Assembly (NCBI RefSeq): GCF_008329905.1
Contig: NZ_CP032155.1
Location: 930,001 to 994,000 of the forward strand
Direction of reading: 5' to 3'
Length of the DNA stretch: 64,000 nucleotides
Source: Mycobacterium sp. ELW1
GTDB lineage: Bacteria > Actinomycetota > Actinomycetes > Mycobacteriales > Mycobacteriaceae
Shown here: in pieces, positions 1 through 9,202 of the stretch
Position numbering within the stretch: position 1 is the first letter of the stretch
Layout: each line of letters begins with the position of its first letter
Notes under the pieces: model-generated
The model's input: the letters and a program-made list of their open reading frames with translations, nothing else
What the model was told of the DNA's origin: nothing
The model's database searches: none
Program-made: the position numbers and the translations under genes

Positions 1-1
1 C

Positions 2-2611
2 AGTGATCTCACCGCCGCCAAGCAAGCCGTGGTGAATTTGTTTCTGCCAGTAGCCATCGAATTGATGGGTGAGGCCCTGTACGGGGACCCGGTTAACGGC
101 GCCCTGTCCGGACTGGCCGGCAATCCGGACTTCGCCACCTTCGTCAGTAATCAGGTAGAGACCAGCTTGGCGGGCATGGGGGCGTCCCAGGGCGCCGCCC
201 AAGTCGCCGGTGCCGCAGCGGCCTACTGGTGCACATCAGTGTTGAACGACACCTTCTTTCAGAATGCGTTCGGAACATTCATCCAAACGTTGACGGTGAT
301 TCCGAACGGCGGCGGAGCCCTCGATCTGCTGGGCGATCTCGTGACGACAGACTTCACCGTGAACGATCTCGTGAGCGCGGACCTGCTGGAAAGCGCTCCG
401 ACAGTCGTGGGATCGCTTGCCGCCTTCCTGACGGACGAGGGCGTTCAAAGAGCGCTGGCGACGGCCACGTTCGGTGCGGTCAACATCCTCCTCGGCGCGC
501 AGGGCGATCCTGCCTCGACCGACTTCGTGACATTCATCGGTGACAGCATTGGTAACTCGCTGGCCTCGGCGCTGGGTGGTGGTCCCGCCGCGATACAGAT
601 AGGCGCGGCGATCAGCCAGGCCACCGTGACCTTCCTGACCACACCGGCTGTTCAAGCGAAGATCGCCGACGTTGCGGGATCGCTCTTCGGCTACACGGTG
701 GATGGTGAAATCGCCCGCTGCACAGGGCTTTTCTGTCAGAGTGGCGTCGCCGGCGAGATCGGCAGCGTGGTCGGCACGTTATTCGCGGCTGTGGGGCTGG
801 GTGACAACCAGGCAGATGCAATCGAAGGCGCCGTGCAGTCACTGCAAGGCAGCACAGCCGTCCAGGACGGGATCGCGGGCACAGTTGCGAGCGCGGTGTT
901 TTCACTGTGGGCAGATTCTGCCGTGCAGCAGGGCTTCGGCACATTCGTGACCGACGCGGTGTCGGCGTTCACCGCTGACTCGGCCACGCGGCTGTTGGTG
1001 GGCCAAAGGGTCGAGCAGTCGGTCACCTCGGCGCTGGGCGGTGGCCCGGTTGCGGTGGGGGTGGGGGCCGCGGTGAGCACTGCGGTGCAGAACCTGTTGG
1101 CCAATCCCGCTGGGGTGAACGGATTGTTGGCGGTCGCCGGCGCAGCCCTGAGCTACGTCGGGATCCCGATCGGCGTATCGACGGTGATCGAGCAGGTGCT
1201 GCCTGCCATCATCGCCGGGACCGATCCGGTGACCGCTCTGGCGAACGCATGGCCTTCGTTGCGCACCTCGTCGGCCATCGAGGACTCGCTGCCCTTGGCC
1301 GTCAAGCTGGGGTTGCAGACCTTGTTCAGCTATCAGGGGCTGCTGCCGGCGCTGGGCGCCTTCATCACCGATGTCGTATCAGGTTCGGCGGCAAGCGAAC
1401 CCGTGCAAGCCTGGGTCGGCCAGCAAGTGCAGCAGGGGTTGACGGCGGCGCTGAGCGGTAGTGCTGCCGCCGCCGGGATCGGTAGTGCCGTGGGTGCCGC
1501 GGTGCAGAATCTGGTTGCCAATGTGACGTTCGTCAACGGCGTCCTCGGTGCTGCAGGATCGGCATTGACGACTCTTCTCGGTACTTCCGGGATTGCGGCA
1601 GACCTGACCGGAGCAGGGGAACAGGTCATATGGTCTCTGCTCGCCGGAAACGACGTGGCCGCCGCTGTCGGAGCTGCTTGGCAAGGGCTGCAGTCTGATT
1701 CGATGTTCACGTCGGCGCTCGGCACTGCGGTGGCCAGCGCCGTCTACGCCTTCACCAGCGACACTGGTGTGGTCGCGGCACTCGCGGCGACCACCAGTGC
1801 CCTCGTCAGCGACCTGGCATCCGACGCCGCTTTCCGGACGTTCCTCGGTGCGCTGGCCGGTCCCACCTTCGGTCCGACGTTGGTGAGCACGCTGGCCGAT
1901 CCGGCGGCCGCAACGCAGATCGCCGCGACGCTGGGCTCCCTGATCACCGGTTTCTTGGGCTATGCCGGGGTACCGGGCGCGCTGTCGAATGCCGCGCAGG
2001 ACTTCGTCGCCGCGTTGTCGGCCGGGGCGACCGTCAGCGGCGCCGTGCAGGGTGCCGTGCAATATCTGCAGGCCGATTCCGCGATCAAGGCCGCACTCGA
2101 CGCCATAATTCCGCCCGGGTTGCGTTCGCTGCTGACCGTGCCCGCGGTGCAACAGGCGGTCGGTGAAGCGGCGCAGGGTTTGGTCGCCGACTTCCTCGGG
2201 ACGACGCCGTTCCACAACGCCGTGCTCGATTCGCTGGCGGGTCAGGTGACCAAGGTCGCGGTGGATTCGCTGTTGTCCAATCCCTCGGTGCAGACCCTCA
2301 TCAGCAGCCTGGCCGGTGACATCGTCAACGGCACCCCGACCAGCGATCTTGCTGACACGGTGATCCAGGCCGTGGTGCGGAGCCCGGCGCTGCAGGTCGC
2401 CATCGGAATGGCGCTGGGGCAGGGGATCGGATCGCTCTTCGGTGCCAACCCGGTGGGCTTCCTGGTCGGACAGGTCACCGGAGCGACGGCGGCGCTGCTG
2501 ATCGGACTGCTCTCGGGGGTGTCGTTGATCGTCGACCAGGTCAGCGGCAGCGCGGCGGCCGTAGCGCCACGGAGCAACTCCTATCTGCTCATTCGGGTGC
2601 CGGCGGCGTGA
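2..2611 (+). CDS. Ala/Gly-rich repeat protein, 5' end outside the window
   Basis: The frame is open to the left edge, so the true start lies before the window; the first in-frame GTG (29) is not convincing as a start. At least 870 residues are visible, dominated by Ala, Gly, Val, Ser and Leu. A unit recurs with a period of about 140-155 residues: a segment with SALGGGP or AALSG followed by a run such as VGVGAAVSTAVQNLL starts near nt 540, 1003 and 1420. Shorter hydrophobic helical stretches alternate throughout, and the last 60 residues contain a glycine-rich hydrophobic segment (FLVGQVTGATAALLIGLL). This looks like a large exported or envelope-associated mycobacterial repeat protein. It is not an obvious PE or PPE protein because the N-terminus is missing. 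Function unknown. It ends 66 bases before the next co-directional gene. Confidence 0.7.
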   Translation, partial: SDLTAAKQAVVNLFLPVAIELMGEALYGDPVNGALSGLAGNPDFATFVSNQVETSLAGMGASQGAAQVAGAAAAYWCTSVLNDTFFQNAFGTFIQTLTVIPNGGGALDLLGDLVTTDFTVNDLVSADLLESAPTVVGSLAAFLTDEGVQRALATATFGAVNILLGAQGDPASTDFVTFIGDSIGNSLASALGGGPAAIQIGAAISQATVTFLTTPAVQAKIADVAGSLFGYTVDGEIARCTGLFCQSGVAGEIGSVVGTLFAAVGLGDNQADAIEGAVQSLQGSTAVQDGIAGTVASAVFSLWADSAVQQGFGTFVTDAVSAFTADSATRLLVGQRVEQSVTSALGGGPVAVGVGAAVSTAVQNLLANPAGVNGLLAVAGAALSYVGIPIGVSTVIEQVLPAIIAGTDPVTALANAWPSLRTSSAIEDSLPLAVKLGLQTLFSYQGLLPALGAFITDVVSGSAASEPVQAWVGQQVQQGLTAALSGSAAAAGIGSAVGAAVQNLVANVTFVNGVLGAAGSALTTLLGTSGIAADLTGAGEQVIWSLLAGNDVAAAVGAAWQGLQSDSMFTSALGTAVASAVYAFTSDTGVVAALAATTSALVSDLASDAAFRTFLGALAGPTFGPTLVSTLADPAAATQIAATLGSLITGFLGYAGVPGALSNAAQDFVAALSAGATVSGAVQGAVQYLQADSAIKAALDAIIPPGLRSLLTVPAVQQAVGEAAQGLVADFLGTTPFHNAVLDSLAGQVTKVAVDSLLSNPSVQTLISSLAGDIVNGTPTSDLADTVIQAVVRSPALQVAIGMALGQGIGSLFGANPVGFLVGQVTGATAALLIGLLSGVSLIVDQVSGSAAAVAPRSNSYLLIRVPAA

Positions 2612-2638
2612 CCGAGGGCCATACTGATCAACTAGCAA

Positions 2639-2654
2639 ATCGCCCTCAGGCGAT
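2639..2654 (+). promoter_or_regulatory. Short stem-loop in the leader of the next gene
   Basis: A perfect 6-base inverted repeat (ATCGCC / GGCGAT) with a 4-base loop, followed by CTTGTATT, lies between the repeat protein ending at 2611 and the start at 2678. It could be a weak terminator of the upstream gene or a hairpin in the downstream leader. The stem is short, so the call is tentative. Confidence 0.25.
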
Positions 2655-2677
2655 CTTGTATTGAGGGGAAAAGGATC

Positions 2678-4123
2678 ATGATCACAGCCGCAAAGACTCG
2701 TTACACCGCCACCGGTGTACTCGCCGCCGGTGCGGCTGCGAGCGCGTTACTGGCTGGCGCCGCTCTCGGGTCGGCCCCCGCTGCGCACGCGAGTTGCGCG
2801 TCCTTCTTCGGTCTGGGGAACAGCGCCGACTGCTCCAGCACGCCGCTGAGCATCGCGATCGCGGTCGGCAGTGGCGCCACCGCGCACGCGAGCGGACTGT
2901 TCGGTGGAGCGTTCGCACTCGGGACCAATTCGGCAGCGACCACCGGCGACGCGTTCACCTTCGCCACGGCCGCCGGGGACGGCTCAGTCGCCACCGCGAA
3001 TGGGCTGTTCGGTATCGCAGCACAGCTGGGTCCGAATGGCTCCGCCACTACCCAAGGTTCGGGCCTGTTGACGAACCCCGGGTTCAACATTGCGCTGAAC
3101 GTCTCGGCACTCGGTGCGCCGACCGACAGCAGTAGCGTCATCGCCGGCGGTACGGGTGCAGCCGGGAACATCGCCCTCAATCTGTTCGGCCGGGGGACCG
3201 CGAACAATCCGGACAGCATGAAGGTGGTCTCGCACGGCCTGCTCAACATCGCTACGAACTGGGGCGGCCACGACAACGTCATCGAGGCCGGTGATGCCGC
3301 GACGAGCTCGCTGCTCAACTTGACCACGAATCTCTTTGGCAGCAATACCAACGTCACGGCCGAGGGCGGCATCTTCAACTGGGCCACCAACCTCCTCGGC
3401 AACAACAACACCGTTACCACGAATGGCAGCCTGGTAAACACCGCGAGCAATCTGCTCGGCAGCAATAACACCGTCACCACAACGGGCGGCTATGGAAACT
3501 GGGCCCGCAACATTCTCGGCAATGGCAACACCGTGACGATCACCGGCGGCTACGCGAACGCGGTCCGAAACCTGTTCGGCGGCGGCAATACCGTGACAGT
3601 GGCGGGCGGCGCCTATGGAAGCACCGCGCAGAACTGGTTCGGCACCAACAATGCCGTGACCGTTGCGGGAGGCATCTATAGCTCGGCCAGTAACTTCCTC
3701 GGTGGCAACGGCAATACACTCGAGTCGACGACCGGGTACAACAACTCGGTGGTAAATCTCGTCGGCAGTGGCAACACGCTGTCCGCTGGTGGCGCCGGCA
3801 GCAACTACAACCTGACCTTCAATTCGTTGGGCAGCAACAACCAGGTGTCCTCGGGCGGCGCCGGCGGTAACCTCACGGCCGGGTTCAACTTTGCCGGCGG
3901 TACCAACACCGTGACCGCGGGACCGGGACCGCTCGCGCTGGCCGGCACCATCTTCAACAACGGCGCGACCGTCACCAAGCAGAACCCGGGCATCGCGATC
4001 AACAACTTCCGCATCGGCGGGGCTCAGGCGACCGGCGGCTCGAGCAGCAAGGCTCCAGCGGCCAAGGCCAACGACACCGGGAAGAAGAAGGGCACCGCCG
4101 GGAGTCGGCGGGGTAGCCACTAA
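2678..4123 (+). CDS. Secreted Asn/Thr/Gly repeat protein
   Basis: 481 residues. ATG is preceded by a clear ribosome-binding site (GAGGGGAAAAGG). Residues 1-38 form a classical signal peptide: basic start, long Ala/Leu/Gly core, and cleavage near APAAHA. The central region (about residues 200-425) consists of 20-21-residue tandem repeats with the core LGNNNTVT followed by a variable GG-x-Y/N segment. This periodicity suggests a beta-helix or beta-solenoid. The tail (about residues 450-481) is strongly basic and Lys/Arg/Ser-rich. Two cysteines just after the signal peptide may pair. Probably a cell-surface or secreted structural or adhesive protein; no enzyme motif seen. The repeats are coding and degenerate, so this is not a CRISPR array. 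Confidence 0.8.
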   Translation: MITAAKTRYTATGVLAAGAAASALLAGAALGSAPAAHASCASFFGLGNSADCSSTPLSIAIAVGSGATAHASGLFGGAFALGTNSAATTGDAFTFATAAGDGSVATANGLFGIAAQLGPNGSATTQGSGLLTNPGFNIALNVSALGAPTDSSSVIAGGTGAAGNIALNLFGRGTANNPDSMKVVSHGLLNIATNWGGHDNVIEAGDAATSSLLNLTTNLFGSNTNVTAEGGIFNWATNLLGNNNTVTTNGSLVNTASNLLGSNNTVTTTGGYGNWARNILGNGNTVTITGGYANAVRNLFGGGNTVTVAGGAYGSTAQNWFGTNNAVTVAGGIYSSASNFLGGNGNTLESTTGYNNSVVNLVGSGNTLSAGGAGSNYNLTFNSLGSNNQVSSGGAGGNLTAGFNFAGGTNTVTAGPGPLALAGTIFNNGATVTKQNPGIAINNFRIGGAQATGGSSSKAPAAKANDTGKKKGTAGSRRGSH

Positions 4124-4165
4124 CGGCTTGCTGCGGGCGCCAATACCCGAGCCCAGCGAGAGCTC

Positions 4166-4516
4166 CTAGCCCATCGGACCCATGTCGTCCGGCATCGGTG
4201 CGTCGCAGCGGGCGCGGAAGTCCGCGGCCGGCTGCCGCACGGCCTTGAGCTGGTCACGCACGTCGGGATTGGCCTGAAGGTAATCGGCTACAGCAGTGCG
4301 CATCTCGTCGCGCGACTTGCCCTTGAGGCCGGTGAAGAAGGCGTTCACGTCGGGGTGGGTGAACAGGTAGACCGACATCCCAGCGTTGACTCCGGACATG
4401 ACCTGGGTGAGGTCGCCCGCCGTACAGTTCGGCTCGTCGGCGGCGGCGGTTGCCGCGCTGCCGATCAGCAGTGCGCCTGAGATGATCCCGGCGCTGATCA
4501 CGTTGCGGACCAACAT
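4166..4516 (-). CDS. Hemophore-related secreted protein
   Basis: 116 residues from the ATG at 4516, which follows an AGGAGT ribosome-binding site. A longer open frame reaches 4843, but its extra N-terminus is Arg-rich shadow sequence lying over the neighbouring gene. Residues 1-27 are a signal peptide (hydrophobic core, cleavage at ATAAADE). The mature part has two cysteines (C31 and C104) and the helical pattern SVYLFTHPDVNAFFTGLKG, which resembles the mycobacterial haem-binding/hemophore-related family (Rv0203-like). Such proteins bind haem outside the cell. The family call rests on recognition of this pattern. The gene lies downstream of the small Pro-rich secreted gene on the same strand, 32 bases away. 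Confidence 0.75.
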   Translation of the reverse strand: MLVRNVISAGIISGALLIGSAATAAADEPNCTAGDLTQVMSGVNAGMSVYLFTHPDVNAFFTGLKGKSRDEMRTAVADYLQANPDVRDQLKAVRQPAADFRARCDAPMPDDMGPMG

Positions 4517-4548
4517 TCGACTACTCCTAACGATGAGGGATGGACAGG

Positions 4549-4857
4549 TTAGCGCGGGCCGATTCCCGGTCGGCCCGGCCGGATCGGCGGCGACGGTGGA
4601 CGAACCGGCGGTCGCGGGTTGAGGTCGATGTCGATGCCCCAGGAGTCGTCGCAGTACCACGGATCGGCGCAGTAGCCGGGGTAGACAGGCCCGGCGGTCG
4701 GCGGTGTGGGACCGCCGCCGCGAACTTCGCCCTGCGCGCACACCGTCGCATAGCCAGCGCTGTCGCAGTCTGCCGCGGCGGGTGTGGCCGAAATGAGGCT
4801 GGCGGGCACGGTCGCGATGATCACCCCGAATGCCAAGAAGCACGAAGCTTTTCGCAT
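4549..4857 (-). CDS. Small Pro-rich secreted protein
   Basis: 102 residues, ATG preceded by AGAGGTGA. A signal peptide covers about residues 1-29 (hydrophobic core, cleavage near TPAAAD). The mature protein has four cysteines (two in DCDSAGYATVC, two in YCADPWYC) that could form disulfides. The C-terminal 30 residues are almost entirely Pro, Arg and Gly. This organisation is common among short exported mycobacterial proteins of unknown function. It probably shares a transcript with the hemophore-related gene just downstream. Confidence 0.7.
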   Translation of the reverse strand: MRKASCFLAFGVIIATVPASLISATPAAADCDSAGYATVCAQGEVRGGGPTPPTAGPVYPGYCADPWYCDDSWGIDIDLNPRPPVRPPSPPIRPGRPGIGPR

Positions 4858-5106
4858 GACGTCACCTCTGCTCCCCGTCCGGAGGTATGCGCGACCACAA
4901 CGATCGGGCCGCCTCCTGGACCTGATTGTTGGTTGAGCATATCCCTCCTGCCATATGTGCAGGTGAAGTTAGGAACTATGGCTCCCAACGTAAGTCCGTT
5001 TACGGGCAAGTTGAGTACTCGACTACGCAACCCGTCTGATCGACACAGTCGGACCATGGTGGTCTGCGGGCGTGGGGCTCGCGGTGATCAGGATCTGAGG
5101 GAAATC

Positions 5107-5820
5107 ATGAGCAACTCACAACAAACGATGGCGCCTAACGGGGTGTCGAAGACCGCGGACCTCGTCGAAACCAATCCCGACGACTTTGGCCCGGAACCCT
5201 GGGACCCGGGCATGCTCACGCTGTTCGATGTTCGTGGCAGGTTCGTGAACCGTCCGAAATTCAGCAGGACTCAACCGGTGGACCGACAGAGGATCCGGCT
5301 TCCGCTCCCGGTCGGTGACGTCGCTCTCGGAGAATTGGTGCTCGATCTGACGGCTCGGCACCCTTACGCGGACATCGGTTGGATGGACTTCTATCAGCCC
5401 GGCCGATGGGACTGCGAAAGCGACAGTGTCTACATGTCCACCATTCGTGTGAATCCGCCCGGATCATCGACCAACTGGGACGGCACTGTTGGCTATGGCC
5501 ACTTCACTGCACCCGCCGACAATCTCTACGTGGTGGTGTTGAACTTCTCCGGCTATTCGACGTCTCAGTGCATGAGTCTTCGTGGGCCGTGGGGTAAAGC
5601 GACGGCGAACCTTCCGGCGGCGAGCTACGACGCCTCTGGACACCTGCTGCCCAGAACCGCTGCGGTCAGAGCTGTTTGGGATGCGCGAGCCGGCGAGAAG
5701 GGCTGGTGTGACTTTTCTGCTGTGACAGGCTCGACAGCGAGCGTGATCCTGCCGGGGTACGTGGATCTTGGTATCCCGCTCGTCTTCTTTCATTCGCTCC
5801 AGATCTACACGGCCGCCTGA
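5107..5820 (+). CDS. Hypothetical protein, 237 aa
   Basis: The open frame extends upstream to 4540, but that part runs antisense to two secreted-protein genes and is Arg-rich. The ATG at 5107 follows GAGGGAAATC, a good ribosome-binding site, and is taken as the start. No signal peptide or membrane segment. The protein is rich in aromatic and beta-forming residues (for example IGWMDFYQPGRWDCESD and YVVVLNFSGYSTSQC), with four cysteines, suggesting a beta-sandwich. I do not recognise the family. The 249 bases upstream hold no gene and presumably carry the divergent promoters for this gene and the small Pro-rich secreted gene. Confidence 0.65.
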   Translation: MSNSQQTMAPNGVSKTADLVETNPDDFGPEPWDPGMLTLFDVRGRFVNRPKFSRTQPVDRQRIRLPLPVGDVALGELVLDLTARHPYADIGWMDFYQPGRWDCESDSVYMSTIRVNPPGSSTNWDGTVGYGHFTAPADNLYVVVLNFSGYSTSQCMSLRGPWGKATANLPAASYDASGHLLPRTAAVRAVWDARAGEKGWCDFSAVTGSTASVILPGYVDLGIPLVFFHSLQIYTAA

Positions 5821-5831
5821 GCTGCGGGACC

Positions 5832-7277
5832 TCAGAAGGCGCCCGGTTCGCCGGGCTCGCTGTCGAGTGCTTCGCGGTTGGTCACCAGCAGCCAAACGAA
5901 GTACAGCCCGCCGACCGCGATCAGGCCCAGCACGATCAGGCCGGGAACCCTTGCCTCACTGGGTGATACGAGCGCGAAGATCGAGAAGGCCACCCACACC
6001 AGCGCCGTGTAGGCCACCGGCAGCTCGAACCGGCCGAGGCTGAAACCGCCCTCCTTGCGTTCGAGGCGTTTGCGCACGCAAAGGTAGAGCACCACGATGC
6101 CGCCGTAGATCAGTGCGGGCAGGATGGTCGACGCGACGATCAGCTGCAGCAGGGCCGCACCGCGCAACGTGAGCATCAAGACCACGCCGATCACGAAGAT
6201 GAGAATGGTCGCGGCGACTGGTGTTTGGGTCCGCGGGCTCACCCGCCGCAGCACCGTGTGGCCGGGAAACCGCGAGTCGCGGGCCATGGCGAACGCCTGT
6301 CGCGAGCAGGCGGCGATCATCACCATGCCTGCGCCGAACATCGCAAACACGATGCCGGTCAACAGAACTCGTTCCATCACCGGACCCAGCTGATCGTGGA
6401 TGATCGTCGCCACCGGTGAGCCGCTGGTGGTGACTTCGGTGATGTCCTTGATCGCGAGCGTCAGGATGATGACGAACACCAGGCCCAAGGTCGCCGAGGC
6501 GATCACCGACGAGACGATGGCGCGTGGAACGCTGCGGAACGGATCCTTGGCCTCCTCAGCGAGATTCGCCGCGGAGTCGAAGCCGACCAGCGTCACCAAG
6601 CCCATGATCATGCCGGCCATCAACGGCCCGCCGATCGCGAAGTAGTTGGGTGCGTCGGCGGCCACACCCCGGGACACCAGATTGGCAGTGGTGCCGGTCC
6701 CGGAGAACATCATCACGGCACCGAGGCCGACCACCAGGATCGCCAGGATCCCCAGCTCGAGACCGACCGCACCCGAGGTGACTACGCCGAGCAGGCGGGT
6801 GGAGGCGATGACGAGGATGGTCTGAGTGAGCAAGATCGCCAACGTGATCACGCGGGCGACGTCCTCGTCGGGCGCCATCCCGAACAGCGGCATCAGCGCT
6901 TGGCTGGCCAGGGCGTTGTCCATCGCCGCCACCGCGATCGCCAGGAACCAGAACGTCAGCCAGCCGAACAGCCACCCGACTTTCGGGCTCGCCAGCCGCG
7001 ACGCCCACTGGTAGGACGATCCGCTGAGCGCAATGCGAGCGGCGAATTGCGCCACCACCAACGCGACGAGCGTCTGGCCCACCGCGGCGATGATCCACAA
7101 CCAGATCCCCACCGGCCCCGAATAATTCAGCACCGCACCGTAGGTCGCGAAGATCCCGACGACCACCGAGATGAACGCGAACGAGATCGCGAACACTTGG
7201 AACGAGCCGAGGGTGCGCTTCAGTTCGGGTTGATAGCCCGAATGCCGGAGTTCCTCGTCGGTGGATTCAACGGTCAT
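5832..7277 (-). CDS. APC-superfamily amino-acid permease
   Basis: 481 residues, about 12 hydrophobic segments. The first helix follows the basic segment LKRTLGSFQVFAISFAFISVVVGIF, the typical start of the amino acid-polyamine-organocation family (GABA/choline/ethanolamine-type subgroup). The motif GFDSAANLAEEAKDPFRSVPRAI (about residues 235-257) is the family's conserved cytoplasmic loop, where E-E-x-K/x-P is diagnostic. It likely imports an amino acid or amine across the plasma membrane using ion coupling; the substrate cannot be read from sequence. Its ATG overlaps the stop of the upstream MFS gene by four bases, so the two are translationally coupled. Confidence 0.88.
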   Translation of the reverse strand: MTVESTDEELRHSGYQPELKRTLGSFQVFAISFAFISVVVGIFATYGAVLNYSGPVGIWLWIIAAVGQTLVALVVAQFAARIALSGSSYQWASRLASPKVGWLFGWLTFWFLAIAVAAMDNALASQALMPLFGMAPDEDVARVITLAILLTQTILVIASTRLLGVVTSGAVGLELGILAILVVGLGAVMMFSGTGTTANLVSRGVAADAPNYFAIGGPLMAGMIMGLVTLVGFDSAANLAEEAKDPFRSVPRAIVSSVIASATLGLVFVIILTLAIKDITEVTTSGSPVATIIHDQLGPVMERVLLTGIVFAMFGAGMVMIAACSRQAFAMARDSRFPGHTVLRRVSPRTQTPVAATILIFVIGVVLMLTLRGAALLQLIVASTILPALIYGGIVVLYLCVRKRLERKEGGFSLGRFELPVAYTALVWVAFSIFALVSPSEARVPGLIVLGLIAVGGLYFVWLLVTNREALDSEPGEPGAF

Positions 7278-8806
7278 TGCGGCACCGGGCCTTCCTCGAA
7301 GTCAGAGCAACCATAGGGGACGAGCGGGAGTTCGGGCGGCGGCTTGAGCAGCATCCAGACCGCCACCGCGGATGCGAGCAGCAGAACCGAACCGATGCCC
7401 GCGGCGACGGCCAGTCCGTCGGTGAACGCGGCTTGGGCTGCGGCCAGCAGGGCATGCGCCTTGTCCCCGCCGAGGGTTGCGGCCGCCCGGTGGGCGGCGG
7501 CCAACGACTGTTCAGCGTGCGCCATGACGTCAGCGTGGATGCCGGCCGGCCGGTCCAGACCGCGGTAGACGGCGGCGATCACGCTGCCCAGCAACGCGAT
7601 CCCGAGCGCCATGCCCAGCTCGTAGGCGGTCTCCGAGACACCTGCCGCGGCACCCGCGCGCTCCGGCGGGACGCTGGTGATGATGATGTCGTTGGCAACC
7701 GTGAACGCCATCCCGAGGCCCGCGCCGATGACGAACAGGGCGACCCCGAGCGGCCAATAAGGGGTGGTCGGGCTGATCAGCGTCAGCGATGCCAGCGCCG
7801 CACCGATCGCCGTCAGCGATGTCGCAAGCACTGCCCGCGGCGAGCGGTACCGCACGACGAAGCCGGCCAGCACACCGAAAGTCATTGCCGCCAGCGCGGC
7901 AGGCAGTTCGGCGAGCCCGGCCTGCAGCGGGCTGTAGTCGTGGACCAATTGGAAGAACTGGGACAAGAAGAAGAGCACACCGGACAGGCCGAGGATCGAC
8001 AACATGTTGGCCGTGATCACGCCGGAGAACCCGCGGTTGGCGAACAGGCGCACGTCGATCAGCGGGTGGGCTGCCTTCAGCTGGCGCCGCACAAACAGTG
8101 TCAGGGCGGTTACGCCCACCAACCCCGCGACGACGATGTCGGCGTGCAGTCCGTGTGTGGCGCCCTGCTTGGCGGCGTAGACCACGCCAAGCACTCCGAT
8201 CAGCGACAGGCCGGCACCGAGCGGATCCCACGGGCCCGGGGTCGGGTTGCGCAATTCTGGCAGCAGTACCGAGCCGCCGACCAACAGGACGATCACCACC
8301 GGCACGTTGATCAGGAAGACCGCGCCCCACCAGAAGTGCTCCAGGAACAGCCCGCCGACGACGGGACCGAGCGCGGTGCCTGCTGAGAACACGGACGCCC
8401 AAATGCCCACGGCGACAGCACGTTCCCGCGGATTCGGGAACAGGCCCCGGATCAGGGCCAGGGTCGACGGCGCCAGGCTGGCCCCGGCGACACCCAACAG
8501 CGCGCGGGCCGCGATCAGCATCCCGGCCGTCGGTGCATACGCGGCCAGCACCGACGCCATCGCGAAAGCGGTTGCGCTGGTGAGTAATAGCTTCTTGTGT
8601 CCGACCCGGTCGCCGATGCTGCCCATAGTGACGAGCAGGCCGGCGAGCACGAACGAGTAGATGTCTCCGATCCACATGATCTCGGTGGCCGTCATACCGA
8701 GATCCCGGCCGAAGACCGGTGTCGCCACGGCCAGGACCGTGCCGTCGACTCCGATGAGCAGCACGCCCAGGCTCAGTACACCCAGGGCAAGCCAGCGGTG
8801 TCGCAT
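7274..8806 (-). CDS. MFS drug exporter, DHA2 (14-TM) family
   Basis: 510 residues with about 14 hydrophobic segments. Motif A of the major facilitator superfamily is present as GSIGDRVGHKKLLL (about residues 62-75). The motif C region, typical of antiporters, appears as GVAGASLAPSTLALI. This is the pattern of EmrB/QacA-type proton-driven drug exporters. It ends in a four-base overlap with the amino-acid permease, and its start lies just after the small secreted His-rich gene (3 bases between). No dedicated regulator is adjacent except the LuxR-type protein two genes upstream. Confidence 0.9.
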   Translation of the reverse strand: MRHRWLALGVLSLGVLLIGVDGTVLAVATPVFGRDLGMTATEIMWIGDIYSFVLAGLLVTMGSIGDRVGHKKLLLTSATAFAMASVLAAYAPTAGMLIAARALLGVAGASLAPSTLALIRGLFPNPRERAVAVGIWASVFSAGTALGPVVGGLFLEHFWWGAVFLINVPVVIVLLVGGSVLLPELRNPTPGPWDPLGAGLSLIGVLGVVYAAKQGATHGLHADIVVAGLVGVTALTLFVRRQLKAAHPLIDVRLFANRGFSGVITANMLSILGLSGVLFFLSQFFQLVHDYSPLQAGLAELPAALAAMTFGVLAGFVVRYRSPRAVLATSLTAIGAALASLTLISPTTPYWPLGVALFVIGAGLGMAFTVANDIIITSVPPERAGAAAGVSETAYELGMALGIALLGSVIAAVYRGLDRPAGIHADVMAHAEQSLAAAHRAAATLGGDKAHALLAAAQAAFTDGLAVAAGIGSVLLLASAVAVWMLLKPPPELPLVPYGCSDFEEGPVPQ

Positions 8807-8809
8807 GGA

Positions 8810-9124
8810 TTATCCGGCGTGGCAGAACACGTCGACCTGAGCGGTTTCGAAGGCGTCGCGCTGCTGACCGCCGTGGTGCTCGTGACGGTCCTGGTGCACC
8901 GAGATCACCGAGCACTTGTCCAGCGGCATGGTGCCGTCTTTGTTGATGACGACGTGCACGCCTTGGTCGCGCAGCTGGCCGATGGTGTCGCTGGCGGTGG
9001 AGGTTCCGCCGTCGGTTTCGGGGGTTTCGGCGGCCGCGTGGCCGGCCAGCCCGACCGCGAGGGCGGCCAGCACCGGGGCGGCGAGGGTGGCGAGGGTGAG
9101 CTTGGCGGCGGTGGCGGTGATCAT
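8810..9124 (-). CDS. Small secreted His-rich protein
   Basis: 104 residues using the ATG at 9124, which places a normal signal peptide at the N-terminus (MITATAAKLTLATLAAP..., cleavage near GHAAAE). The open frame could begin at 9151 with nine more residues. The mature part holds one disulfide-capable pair (Cys near DKCSV and Cys near DVFCH) and a His-rich stretch HQDRHEHHGG that could bind metal. Similar small secreted proteins with a DQGVHVVINK-type core are common in mycobacteria; function unknown. Only three bases separate it from the MFS exporter, suggesting a shared transcript. Confidence 0.65.
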   Translation of the reverse strand: MITATAAKLTLATLAAPVLAALAVGLAGHAAAETPETDGGTSTASDTIGQLRDQGVHVVINKDGTMPLDKCSVISVHQDRHEHHGGQQRDAFETAQVDVFCHAG

Positions 9125-9202
9125 GCTGACGACGTTATGGCGCGCAGGCACCCTGCATCATCGGCCGAAGTATGCGTTTATGCAGGTACGGCATGGTGCA
9201 AA

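Noticed and set aside
1379-2638. Long minus-strand open frame opposite the repeat protein
   Set aside because: Its composition (Arg, Gln, His, Gly-rich) is that of an antisense shadow of a GC-rich gene; no ribosome-binding site or known pattern.
3300-3930. Regular short repeats that could suggest a CRISPR array
   Set aside because: The period (60-63 bases) matches a protein repeat in an open frame with a signal peptide, and there are no identical direct repeats with unique spacers.
4166-4843. A 225-aa version of the hemophore-related protein
   Set aside because: The extra N-terminus is Arg-rich, antiparallel to nothing known and covers another secreted gene; a good start with ribosome-binding site and signal peptide exists at 4516.
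4540-5106. N-terminal extension of the 237-aa gene
   Set aside because: It lies opposite two supported secreted-protein genes and has shadow-like composition; the ATG at 5107 has a proper ribosome-binding site.
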